Source: JAQUBU01 sp036677685
Lineage (GTDB): Bacteria > Bacillota > Syntrophomonadia > Syntrophomonadales > Syntrophomonadaceae
Length of the DNA: 64,000 nucleotides
Assembly (NCBI GenBank): GCA_036677685.1
Contig: JAVBWA010000040.1
Location: forward strand, 9,558-73,557
Direction: 5' to 3'
The translations under genes and the position numbers were made by a program. The notes under the pieces are model-generated. The model was not told where the DNA came from, searched no databases, and was given only the letters and a program-made list of their open reading frames with translations. Positions 54,745 to 62,687 of this stretch are shown piece after piece (positions within the stretch are counted from its first letter, which is position 1; every line of letters starts with the position of its first letter).

Positions 54745-55470
54745 CTAAGATGCACCGCCTTTAAATATTAGTCCTCCATCTATTATTTGGATTTGCCCGG
54801 TTATAAAGCCATTCGTAGCTAATGCGTAAATAGCATTTGCCAAGTCTTCCGGCTTCCCAATTCTTCCAACCAAAGCAGCTTTGGCAAACAATTCAAAAGC
54901 TGCTTGACGATGCTCCAACGGCATCCAATTCCACCAGGGAGTATCCACTACCCCTGGAGAGATTCCATTTACTCTTAGTGGTGCCAGTTCCACAGCTAAT
55001 ACAGGAATCATTCGTTCTATTGCACCGTTTATAGCTGCCAGTCCAGATGTTCCAGGATTAGCTGCCTGGGCGGAAACTGCGGTTACAAAAGTTATCGATC
55101 CTTCCGGAGCTAAAAACGGCAGGGCTAATTGAACTGCTTGCAGTTGAGGCCAAAATTTAGCCTCAAATCCTTGTCTCACTTCATTCAAGTCGAGCGCGGA
55201 AAAATCTCCGCCCCCTTTCGCACCGCTGAGAGACAGTATCAGATTATCGAATTTTTCAATCTTGCCGTAAAAAGCTCGCAGCTGTTCATCTGATGAAGCA
55301 TCGACAGTAAAGCCCTGGACAGAATTGCCAAGCATGTTTAAAGCCTCATTAAGTTTTTTGTGATCACGACCCCCGATAATTACTTCGAATCCTTCATTAC
55401 TAAATTTTTTTGCCGTAGCCAACCCTATTCCGGATGTCCCGCCAATTATAATTGTTTTTCCTTTTTTCAT
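54745..55470 (-). CDS. SDR-family oxidoreductase lacking the YxxxK motif
   Basis: A 241-residue short-chain dehydrogenase. The N-terminal GGTSGIGLATAKKF is the cofactor loop, and the C-terminus has RVNGISPGVVDTPWW. The usual catalytic Tyr-x-x-x-Lys is replaced: the aligned segment is GLAAINGAIE, with Leu and Asn at those positions. This subfamily exists elsewhere, but the activity is uncertain. It is divergent from a TetR regulator, which probably controls it. Confidence 0.85.
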   Translation of the reverse strand: MKKGKTIIIGGTSGIGLATAKKFSNEGFEVIIGGRDHKKLNEALNMLGNSVQGFTVDASSDEQLRAFYGKIEKFDNLILSLSGAKGGGDFSALDLNEVRQGFEAKFWPQLQAVQLALPFLAPEGSITFVTAVSAQAANPGTSGLAAINGAIERMIPVLAVELAPLRVNGISPGVVDTPWWNWMPLEHRQAAFELFAKAALVGRIGKPEDLANAIYALATNGFITGQIQIIDGGLIFKGGAS

Positions 55471-55558
55471 ATTAACGCATCTCCTTTTCTAGACGCACTG
55501 TCTATTAATAATATAAACGGAACGAAACGTCTTGTAAATAGAATTTAATTATTATAAC

Positions 55559-56134
55559 ATGAAGGTTATGGATAATAATGATTGCATGAAGAAAAGAGGC
55601 CGGCCGCGAAGCGAAAAATCACACCGTGCGGTGCTGGATGCCACTCTTCACCTGGTGGAGGAATACGGTTCCGCCAGTGCCGTTACCATGGAATCGATAG
55701 CGCGCACTGCCGGAGTCGGCAAGCAGACTGTTTATAAGTGGTGGGGCAGTACAGGTGATATTTATCTGGAAATCTTGGAGGAAATCGCCGAACAGGAAAT
55801 TGTAATCGGCGATTTACCTCCGGACAAGGAATTGGAAACCTTTCTAAGCAGTACTTTTATGGCCTTAAAACCTGTCACCCGTCTTATTTTGAAAGCGCTG
55901 ATGGCGGAAGCTATCATTGATCAAAAGTTCAGGGAAAAGTTTGTAGAGAAGCTAATTATGTCTCGCCGGCAAGCTTTGGGCCAGGTTTTGACATTATCAA
56001 AAGGATCGAGTGTTGATGATCAGGATCTTTTAATTGATTTCATTTTTGGCTTGATGTGGTACCGCCTGTTATTGGATGTTGGAGAATTGAATGCTGAAGA
56101 AGCAAGAAGAATTGCCCAATTTATTAAAGCTTAG
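55559..56134 (+). CDS. TetR/AcrR-family regulator
   Basis: A 191-residue repressor. The N-terminal helix-turn-helix is in LDATLHLVEEYG then VTMESIARTAGVGKQTVYKWWGS, preceded by KKRGRPRSEKSHRAV. The C-terminal domain binds an unknown ligand. It is divergent from the SDR gene across 88 bases, which hold AGACG/CGTCT-type inverted pieces that may be its operator. Three in-frame ATGs (codons 1, 4 and 10) are possible starts. Confidence 0.85.
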   Translation: MKVMDNNDCMKKRGRPRSEKSHRAVLDATLHLVEEYGSASAVTMESIARTAGVGKQTVYKWWGSTGDIYLEILEEIAEQEIVIGDLPPDKELETFLSSTFMALKPVTRLILKALMAEAIIDQKFREKFVEKLIMSRRQALGQVLTLSKGSSVDDQDLLIDFIFGLMWYRLLLDVGELNAEEARRIAQFIKA

Positions 56135-56303
56135 AAACACCAACGGATAACAACCCAAGTAATCCATAATCAAAAGTCTCATTTAATCTATTATATTTCC
56201 AAAAAGATTTACTTCTGGTATTAATAAATACTTTGTTATAAAATATTAATTATTATGGCCTGACCATCAGGACACCTGCCTATCAGGAATGTGATTATTA
56301 ATT

Positions 56304-56759
56304 GTGTCAAGCCTGTCGTTTGTTAAACGCCTTAATATTATTGCCGGTAGCTTTGGAAGTGGGAAAAGTGAATATTTGATAAATCTGGCCATCAATTTTT
56401 CTTAACAGGAAAGGGAAATAATTGCTTGCTTGATTTGGGTCTGGTTAACGAATTTTTCCGCAATCCTGATCTCACAGCATTACTTCAAGAAAAAGGGATA
56501 AGAACTATGATCCCCCCACGAGAAGTATTATATTCTGATCTTCCTATTACAACACCGGAATAAGAGCGGCAATCCTCGACTCCAATACTAATTTGATTAC
56601 AGACATTGACGGAGATGATATTGGCGCGGCTGCTCCTGGCATTTGCTGCCAGGAGATTGAAAGCTGTGATTATAATCTTTTTTGATGCTGGTTAATCCTT
56701 TTCGACCCTTTAGGAGAAGTATAAATGCCATAAGCAACATGGAAGAATGGAGGAAGAAT
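56304..56759 (+). pseudogene. Decayed P-loop ATPase gene upstream of por
   Basis: A fragmentary coding sequence. From a GTG at 56304 it reads IIAGSFGSGKSEYLINLA (Walker A) to a stop at 56403. After frame changes come NCLLDLGLVNEFFRNPDL, then AAILDSNTNLITDIDGDDIG, then LVNPFRPFRRSINAI. The pieces line up with an ATPase family often found beside 2-oxoacid:ferredoxin oxidoreductase genes. Several frameshifts or deletions are needed to join them. Its last part runs into the ribosome-binding site of the gamma-subunit gene. Confidence 0.75.
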
Positions 56760-57299
56760 ATGTTAGAACTACGAATCAACGGGTTTGGCGGGCAGGGTTC
56801 CGTTACCCTGGCTCACCTGTTGGCGCAGGCTGCGCTGGAAAACGGTGAACAGGGACAGGCATTGCCTTTCTTCGGGGTGGAACGCCGCGGAGCGCCGGTG
56901 CGGGCTGCAGTGCGCATGTCCCCCACCACAATCCACGCACATAGTCAATGCGAGATGCCGGATTATGTAGTAGTGATGAGCGAAAAGCTTACTGAAGCGG
57001 CGGTCAATGAAGGCATTACTGAGATTGGCACCGTGATCATCAATGCTCCCCAAGCCGCGGCCGTGGAGAAGCACCCTACCTGGCAGGTGGATGCTGACGC
57101 CATCGCTCGCGAAGCCGGATTATTTTCCGCAGACGGACCCTTTATCAATATACCGCTGTTTGGCGCGGTATGCCGGGTGCTAAACATCCCGCAAAATATT
57201 ATGGAACAAACCATCATGAATAAATGGCCGGGCAATAGCGGCGAACGCAATCTGGGCGCTGCTGGCAAGGCGTATAACGAGGTTAGAATTTGCCCTTAG
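56760..57299 (+). CDS. porG: 2-oxoacid:ferredoxin oxidoreductase gamma subunit
   Basis: A 179-residue gamma subunit. It has GFGGQGSVTLAHLLAQAAL near the N-terminus and FFGVERRGAPVRAAVRM. It works with the delta, alpha and beta subunits to oxidise pyruvate or another 2-oxoacid to acyl-CoA, reducing ferredoxin. The ATG at 56760 follows GGAGGAAGAAT; an in-frame ATG at 56682 belongs to the pseudogene remnant. Subunit order and PorD features favour pyruvate, but isovalerate cannot be excluded. Confidence 0.88.
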   Translation: MLELRINGFGGQGSVTLAHLLAQAALENGEQGQALPFFGVERRGAPVRAAVRMSPTTIHAHSQCEMPDYVVVMSEKLTEAAVNEGITEIGTVIINAPQAAAVEKHPTWQVDADAIAREAGLFSADGPFINIPLFGAVCRVLNIPQNIMEQTIMNKWPGNSGERNLGAAGKAYNEVRICP

Positions 57300-57352
57300 C
57301 TTTTAAACGGCTGGGACCCTATTAACAACTCAGGCGTCGGATTCAAATACCC

Positions 57353-57405
57353 CACCTCGTTGCAGCGGTGTGTTGAGAAACCGCTCCGCAGTTTCTTCCG
57401 ATGCT
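57353..57405 (+). repeat. Dispersed hairpin repeat, copy 4 (inside the por operon)
   Basis: Only the right part is clear: CACCTCGTTGCAGCGGTG, then TGTTGAGAAACCGCTCCGC with the same AGTTTCTTCCGATGCTTTA ending. Two bases are inserted and one stem pair changed. It lies between the gamma and delta genes, 75 bases before the delta start. Confidence 0.7.
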
Positions 57406-57479
57406 TTAATACCGTAACGTAGATTAGCGTATAGCGAGCTTTATAATTATATTTGGATTAGTGAAAGGAATGGAAATCA

Positions 57480-57740
57480 ATGAAATCAGTTACTAAAGCC
57501 TACCGGCCCATTTCCTGGCCGATGAAGGGAGCCGGCGGTGACACCGGTTCCTGGCGAACGCACCGTCCGGTCGTTGATACTCAGATATGCACCAAGTGCC
57601 AGTTTTGCTGGATATATTGCCCGGAAGCGGTCATTGACCGCAAAGAAATTACTATTGATTACCGCTACTGCAAGGGCTGCGGTGTATGCGCCACAGAATG
57701 CCCCACCGGCGCCATCAGCATGGTAAAGGAGGAGGATTAG
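57480..57740 (+). CDS. porD: 2-oxoacid:ferredoxin oxidoreductase delta (ferredoxin-like) subunit
   Basis: An 86-residue iron-sulfur subunit with two [4Fe-4S] motifs: CTKCQFCWIYCPE and CKGCGVCATECPTG. The N-terminal YRPISWPMKGAG is typical of PorD. It passes electrons from the catalytic subunits to ferredoxin. The ATG follows GAAAGGAATGG. Four bases separate it from the alpha gene. Confidence 0.9.
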   Translation: MKSVTKAYRPISWPMKGAGGDTGSWRTHRPVVDTQICTKCQFCWIYCPEAVIDRKEITIDYRYCKGCGVCATECPTGAISMVKEED

Positions 57741-57744
57741 CAGT

Positions 57745-58875
57745 ATGAAAGCAGCACAAGTTGTAATGGAAACCGGCACCAAATCCGCCGCGCTGGCCGT
57801 AAAAAGCGCCCGGGTAGACGTAGTACCCGGATACCCCATCACCCCCCAGACCAGTATTATGGAAGCGATAGCTGCTATGGTTGAAAACGGCGAGCTTAAC
57901 GCCCGCTTTATCCCGGTTGAAGGCGAACACAGCGTTCTAGCTGCTGCCGTAGCTGCATCCGCTGCCGGCGCCCGGGTTTTCACAGCTACCTCGGCCAATG
58001 GCCTCCTTTATATGCACGAAGTTTTACATATGGCTTCCGGTGGACGTTTGCCAGTAGTAATGTGCAATGTCAACCGCGGTATTTTTGCTCCATGGACCCT
58101 GTGGGCCGACCATCAGGACTCATTTGCCCAGCGCGATACCGGCTGGATTCAATATCACTGCTCCTCCAACCAGGAGGTGTTCAACACCATTTTGCAGGCC
58201 TTCCGTGTGGCCGAACAGATCAATATCCCCGTGATGGTTAATTTTGACGGCTTTGCCATTTCCCACTGTCTGATGCCTCTCACCATACCGCCACAGGAGG
58301 ATATCGACCGTTTCCTACCCCCGCATGAACCGGAATGGCGGCTTGACACGTCTCATCCTTCTTCTTTCAGCAATGTAACCATGGCGGCCGAATACGCGCC
58401 CTTCCGCCAGATGCTGTCCGATGATATCATGGCCTCCATCCCGCTGGTAAAACAGGCGGCGCAGGAATACAAGGATATTACCGGCATGTGGGATGGCGAC
58501 ACCATCGACACTTACAGACTGGAAGACGCTGAAGTGGTAGCCTTTGCGGTCAACAGTATGGCGGCGGAATTAAGACTATCCATCGATATCCTGCGTGAGC
58601 AGGGCATCAAAGCCGGCCTGTTAAGACCGCGCCTGTACCTGCCCTTCCCTACTGAGGATATCATCAACGCACTGCCGCAAAATGCGCAGGTGATGGTACT
58701 GGATCGCAACTATAATTTCGGATACCCCGGCGGCATCTTGGCAGCAGAGTTAAAAAGCATACTCTTTGGCCGTCGCAACGATATCACGGTTAAAAACCGG
58801 GTAATGGGCATTGGCGGCATCGATCTGACCCGCCGCTTCATGGCCGATGAAATTCGCGCCATGATGGACGAATAA
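57745..58875 (+). CDS. porA: 2-oxoacid:ferredoxin oxidoreductase alpha subunit
   Basis: A 376-residue alpha subunit with the pyrimidine-binding region: GYPITPQTSIMEAIA, PVEGEHSVLAAAVAASAAGAR, TATSANGLLYMHEVLHMA. In a complex with beta it binds thiamine diphosphate. The ATG follows AAGGAGGAGGA at the end of porD. Length and motifs are those of a four-subunit enzyme rather than a fused one. The 2-oxoacid cannot be fixed from sequence alone. Confidence 0.9.
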   Translation: MKAAQVVMETGTKSAALAVKSARVDVVPGYPITPQTSIMEAIAAMVENGELNARFIPVEGEHSVLAAAVAASAAGARVFTATSANGLLYMHEVLHMASGGRLPVVMCNVNRGIFAPWTLWADHQDSFAQRDTGWIQYHCSSNQEVFNTILQAFRVAEQINIPVMVNFDGFAISHCLMPLTIPPQEDIDRFLPPHEPEWRLDTSHPSSFSNVTMAAEYAPFRQMLSDDIMASIPLVKQAAQEYKDITGMWDGDTIDTYRLEDAEVVAFAVNSMAAELRLSIDILREQGIKAGLLRPRLYLPFPTEDIINALPQNAQVMVLDRNYNFGYPGGILAAELKSILFGRRNDITVKNRVMGIGGIDLTRRFMADEIRAMMDE

Positions 58876-58907
58876 TAAGCATAGACCATGAAAGGAATGG
58901 ATGAGAT

Positions 58908-59846
58908 ATGACTACCAGTATAAAAAATTTACCGGATATTGAGCAGGTTTTAAGCGGCAACGGAGCCTGCGGAGGCTGCCCCGCCACCATGGCCCTGCGT
59001 ATCGTGGGCAAGGCTTTGGGTCCGAACGCAATCATGCTCTTGACCCCTTCCTGCTCGGTAGCCAGTATGGGTATGACCCCCAAGCTGGGTTACAACTGGC
59101 CCTGCATTAATATTACCTTTGCTACCGCTGGCTCTTCTTCCTCCGGTATCACCCACGCGCTTGAAATAATGAAGGAAAAGGGCCGCCTGCAAGGCGAACT
59201 GCCCACCGTATTCGCATGGGTGGGCGATGGCGGTACCTATGACATCGGCTTTCAGGCGCTTTCAGCGGCAGCCGAGCGTAACGATAATTTCATTTTCTTT
59301 TGCTATAACAACGAAGCCTACAGTAACACCGGCGTACAACGCAGCGGAGCTACTCCGCGCGGAGCCTTTACAACCACCACCCCCACCGGCAAGCGCCAGC
59401 CCAAGAAAAACATGGCCCAGTTGATGCTGGAACATAATATTCCCTATGTAGCTACCGCCACCGTGGCTTATCCCGGCGACCTGTACGACAAGGTGGTAAA
59501 AGCCAAAAACACTCCTGGCATGAAATACATCGAAATTCTGGCCCCCTGCTATTTAGGCTGGCAGTTCGATATGCCTGATACCGTACAAATGAGCCGTATG
59601 GCTGTGCGCAACGGTGCCTGGCTGTTATGGGAAGCCGATAATGGCAAAATCAGCTTTAACAACCCCAGCTCGCATATCATCAGCGGGAAAAAAGCCGCTG
59701 ATCCGGTGAATGAATACCTGATGAAGCAGGGTCGCTTTAAACGTCTGCTCAAAGGCGCTGACGCAGAGAGCCGCATCGCTGAAATTCAAGGCGACATCAA
59801 TCACCAGATCTCTTTTATGCGGGAACGAGCGAAGATTACGATTTAG
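58908..59846 (+). CDS. porB: 2-oxoacid:ferredoxin oxidoreductase beta subunit
   Basis: A 312-residue beta subunit binding thiamine diphosphate and a [4Fe-4S] cluster. It has GNGACGGCPATMALR (Cys pair), TPSCSVAS, then WVGDGGTYDIGFQALSAAAERN with the GDG-N motif, and YNNEAYSNTG. The ATG follows GAAAGGAATGG. It ends the operon at a shared terminator. Confidence 0.92.
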   Translation: MTTSIKNLPDIEQVLSGNGACGGCPATMALRIVGKALGPNAIMLLTPSCSVASMGMTPKLGYNWPCINITFATAGSSSSGITHALEIMKEKGRLQGELPTVFAWVGDGGTYDIGFQALSAAAERNDNFIFFCYNNEAYSNTGVQRSGATPRGAFTTTTPTGKRQPKKNMAQLMLEHNIPYVATATVAYPGDLYDKVVKAKNTPGMKYIEILAPCYLGWQFDMPDTVQMSRMAVRNGAWLLWEADNGKISFNNPSSHIISGKKAADPVNEYLMKQGRFKRLLKGADAESRIAEIQGDINHQISFMRERAKITI

Positions 59847-59894
59847 TTTTCAATATGATTTGTATATGCTTTCCATCTGTCTGTTCGGCAGTAC

Positions 59895-59919
59895 AAGCCG
59901 CCCCTTAATGGGGCGGCTT
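59895..59919. terminator. Bidirectional terminator after porB
   Basis: AAGCCGCCCC (59895-59904) pairs with GGGGCGGCTT (59910-59919) around TTAAT. It sits between convergent porB and the MBL gene and probably serves both. Confidence 0.8.
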
Positions 59920-60680
59920 CAGACCGTCAATGAATGAACCCACTCCCCATCATCAGGTATGCTCACTTGCTGACCAAGGTTATGGTCAGCTATATACTGT
60001 TTTAATTCCTGCCGGGACAGTGAACAGTGATTCCAGGCTTCCATATGAACGACGATGATTTTTGCCGATGCGGAATGTTTGCATACCTGAACAATATCTT
60101 CCTTGGTCATAGTAATCGGATTACCGCTGCTAAACCGGGCTGCTCCCGCAAAACAAACTACAATCTGGGGATGGTATGTTTCCAGGGCATCCTTAACTTC
60201 TGAACACCAGATAGAATCTCCAGTAATATAAAGAGAAGGTTCATCTTGAGCCTGAAGCACAAATCCTGAAACCGGCCCCATCTTTTCCCCGATTTTATCA
60301 GTGCCGTGACACCCCCCGGTTCTGGTAATGGTAATGCCATTCCATTCATTTGATTTATCAATGATCTGAACATTTGTAAACCCGGCTTCGCTGATCTTCT
60401 CTCCATCTGCTGGCTGGCAAAACAGTCTGGTATCATGCGGCAAAATTTGCATGGCGTAATCATCGAAGTGATCGCGATGAGTATGCGTGACCATAATTGC
60501 ATCTGCATTTTTAAGAGTGCTGAGATCAACCTTTAAATCTACCAGGGGATTGTCGGAAGTATTGGCGACTCCCGGAACCGCTGCCATTGTCTTTGCCTCG
60601 CTCAGCATCGGGTCCAGTAAAATCCGCTGTCCGTTTAAATCAATGATAATGCTTGCATGGCGTATGAGTTGTATTTTCAT
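59919..60680 (-). CDS. Metallo-beta-lactamase-fold hydrolase
   Basis: About 253 residues. It has THTHRDHFDD (the HxHxDH zinc motif) and later metal-ligand positions (GDSIWC and HMEAW). The subgroup resembles UlaG-like or YtnP-type lactonases and phosphodiesterases, and the substrate is unknown. I chose the ATG at 60680, seven bases after AGGAGGT; an earlier ATG is too close. It lies directly after the PPOX gene in the same transcript. Confidence 0.8.
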   Translation of the reverse strand: MKIQLIRHASIIIDLNGQRILLDPMLSEAKTMAAVPGVANTSDNPLVDLKVDLSTLKNADAIMVTHTHRDHFDDYAMQILPHDTRLFCQPADGEKISEAGFTNVQIIDKSNEWNGITITRTGGCHGTDKIGEKMGPVSGFVLQAQDEPSLYITGDSIWCSEVKDALETYHPQIVVCFAGAARFSSGNPITMTKEDIVQVCKHSASAKIIVVHMEAWNHCSLSRQELKQYIADHNLGQQVSIPDDGEWVHSLTV

Positions 60681-60682
60681 TC

Positions 60683-61150
60683 TCATACCTCCTGTTCTTG
60701 GTTGATGGTATTGAGAATTTGGATTGAAGATGTTTGTGAAACAATAAAGCTCTCCGATTTGAAATTGCTGTAATAACGTACTTTTTCGGCCGAGAATTTC
60801 AGAACGCAATAGTCGGGGTCGGTTACACCCAGTGGATAATACATTAAGTCTCCTTCACGCCATATCATTTCTTTGGAATCATTGTCTTCCAACACTTCCA
60901 TGATGCCAGTAAACATTATCCCAATAAAAAAGCGTTTATCACAAAAATAAACGCTTGCCTTGGGGTTGATGCGATACTGGCCGACCCTCATTGATGAAGT
61001 ATTGGTAGTGAAATAAAACTCTCTGAGTCCTTCTCTTTTGCGAGGCGGCAACATGGCTTTTATGTTGGGAAATCCATCACCGTCTATCGAAGCAATAAAA
61101 GAGACATCCGCTTTGTCAATCAATGTGCTTATCGCTTGCTCCAGATTCAT
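60683..61150 (-). CDS. Pyridoxamine 5'-phosphate oxidase-family protein
   Basis: A 155-residue flavin-binding split-barrel protein. It has DVSFIASIDGDGFPNIKAM and RVGQYRINPKASVYFCD, typical of PPOX-like or general-stress proteins, not true PdxH. The substrate is unknown. The start follows an AGGGGG site. It is the first gene of a two-gene unit with the MBL hydrolase. The adjacent HxlR regulator is on the same strand upstream and may control it. Confidence 0.85.
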   Translation of the reverse strand: MNLEQAISTLIDKADVSFIASIDGDGFPNIKAMLPPRKREGLREFYFTTNTSSMRVGQYRINPKASVYFCDKRFFIGIMFTGIMEVLEDNDSKEMIWREGDLMYYPLGVTDPDYCVLKFSAEKVRYYSNFKSESFIVSQTSSIQILNTINQEQEV

Positions 61151-61221
61151 ATTATAATACCCCCTTGAACTTCCTTACCGGCTTTTTTATTATGTTAATA
61201 GCTCAAGGCAAATCGGTAAAT

Positions 61222-61241
61222 TACCCACTTTTTTGTGGGTA
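61222..61241. promoter_or_regulatory. Palindrome upstream of PPOX gene
   Basis: TACCCAC, six T residues, then GTGGGTA form a perfect palindrome. It lies between the HxlR gene and the PPOX gene. It could be an operator for the HxlR protein or a hairpin; there is no T tail in the transcribed direction. Confidence 0.5.
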
Positions 61242-61244
61242 TCT

Positions 61245-61604
61245 TTAATCTATGAGTCCTTTGGCTTTCAGAAAATCCTCCATGCCGTTTTCCTGCATCA
61301 GCTCAATGCCGATGGTCTGCATGATTTTAATAGCTTCCAGCATTTTATGCCCGCGCTCTATTAAGAAATATTCAACCTTTAACGGATAACCATCATAGGT
61401 AATTTTATCTATCATTCCAAACTCGTAAAGCTCCTTGAGTTGTTCAATCAGCATTTTTTGATTAATACCCTGTATATTCTTTTCCAGATTTGCGAGCGAG
61501 GCTTTGCCATACTTTAGCTGCCACAATATTATGGGTTTCCATTTGCCTTTGGTAATATCGTGGGTCAGTTCCAGAGGACAGGTGTACTCATCTCTTATTT
61601 TCAA
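61245..61604 (-). CDS. HxlR-family regulator
   Basis: A 119-residue winged-helix regulator. It has CPLELTHDITKGKWKPIILWQL, the GINQKMLIEQLKELYEFGMI recognition region and the final MLEAIKIMQTIG helix, typical of HxlR (YodB-like). The N-terminal Cys may sense thiol stress (inferred). The TTG start follows AAGAGGTGAAT. It is upstream of the PPOX/MBL unit. Confidence 0.88.
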   Translation of the reverse strand: MKIRDEYTCPLELTHDITKGKWKPIILWQLKYGKASLANLEKNIQGINQKMLIEQLKELYEFGMIDKITYDGYPLKVEYFLIERGHKMLEAIKIMQTIGIELMQENGMEDFLKAKGLID

Positions 61605-61799
61605 ATAGATTCACCTCTTGGCTGTTAATTTTTAATGGTAAAACAAAACAAAGTGACGGTTCTAAATTTGAAAATCTTCTCTGCCCGAGAGTGTATTTGA
61701 AACGAGAAGTACAGCAGTATTTGTAGTCCATTTAAAACCTGATGTGTTGGTAAAAGCTGCAGGGCAGCTTCTCCTTCCGCATAGTTCCCCACTCTCTGA

Positions 61800-62429
61800 T
61801 TATCTATATTGCTTAAGGTATTCCTGTAAACAATCTATGTACTTGCCCATGTGAATACCATCAACAAAAGAATGATGGGCTTGTACTGAGAATGGTAATA
61901 ACAATTTATCACCTTCTTTAAAGTACTTTCCCCACGCTAATCTTGGAACTGAGTCATCTTTATTAAACGATATCGTGTGTGAGAGATGGGTAAATGAGAC
62001 CCATGGAATACAAGTAATATATATTAAATCATCGCGTCCTTCCACATCTTTAATAACAAAATATTCCGTTTGATTATTAGACTTTTCTTTTGCCTTTCTC
62101 GTAAAATCTAAAATGGTTTTTTCCATATTTACAGTTACCATTTTAAATAAATCAGTGCCGGCTGACATATCAGTAAAAGATGGATGTATTAAATCATGCA
62201 ACACAACTTGCTCTCCTCTAATACGGTAGCGAAATTCTTTAACTTGATTTAAAGCATAAGTTGCTGCATATATCATAGCGTAATAAAAAGGAATTTCATT
62301 TTCTTCAGTCTTGGTCAAAAAGTTTGTAATATCTATATTCACACAAATATTGTAATGAGGATAATCCATTCTTTTGAAAAATTTATAATGTGTTGTACGT
62401 TCCCATGTATCAAAATTTATAATCTCCAA
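61800..62429 (-). CDS. Chloramphenicol O-acetyltransferase-like protein
   Basis: A 209-residue trimeric-acyltransferase fold. The catalytic motif is in VQAHHSFVDGIHMG (HHxxxDG), and the N-terminus has FDTWERTTHYKFF, both as in CAT type A. The resistance phenotype is not certain, since some members have other acceptors. The TTG start follows AGGAGGAAG. The gene is more AT-rich than its neighbours, which suggests transfer. Confidence 0.85.
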   Translation of the reverse strand: MEIINFDTWERTTHYKFFKRMDYPHYNICVNIDITNFLTKTEENEIPFYYAMIYAATYALNQVKEFRYRIRGEQVVLHDLIHPSFTDMSAGTDLFKMVTVNMEKTILDFTRKAKEKSNNQTEYFVIKDVEGRDDLIYITCIPWVSFTHLSHTISFNKDDSVPRLAWGKYFKEGDKLLLPFSVQAHHSFVDGIHMGKYIDCLQEYLKQYR

Positions 62430-62596
62430 ATTACACTTCCTCCTATACCATGTATTTAATATTAGAAATTATTTCTCGATTGGAAAATCGAGTAAATATG
62501 AATAATGCCCTCTTCGCAACTTTATTGGTGACCGAAGGGAACATCCGTGTACCCGAAGGGTGCCATTATAAAATAATCGAGGGATTGCTGCATCGG

Positions 62597-62625
62597 CAAA
62601 TCCGCTTATTGTATAAGCGGATTTG
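62597..62625. terminator. Hairpin between CAT-like gene and next gene
   Basis: CAAATCCGCTTA (62597-62608) and TAAGCGGATTTG (62614-62625) pair perfectly around a five-base loop. On the minus strand it lies after the 62688-63509 gene and probably ends its transcript. An 85-codon frame on the plus strand across it lacks support. Confidence 0.65.
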
Positions 62626-62687
62626 TTCTGAAAAAAAAGATTGGTATCAAAGAAATCCAGCCTTTAAACCTGGAAGCTTCCCGGGCC

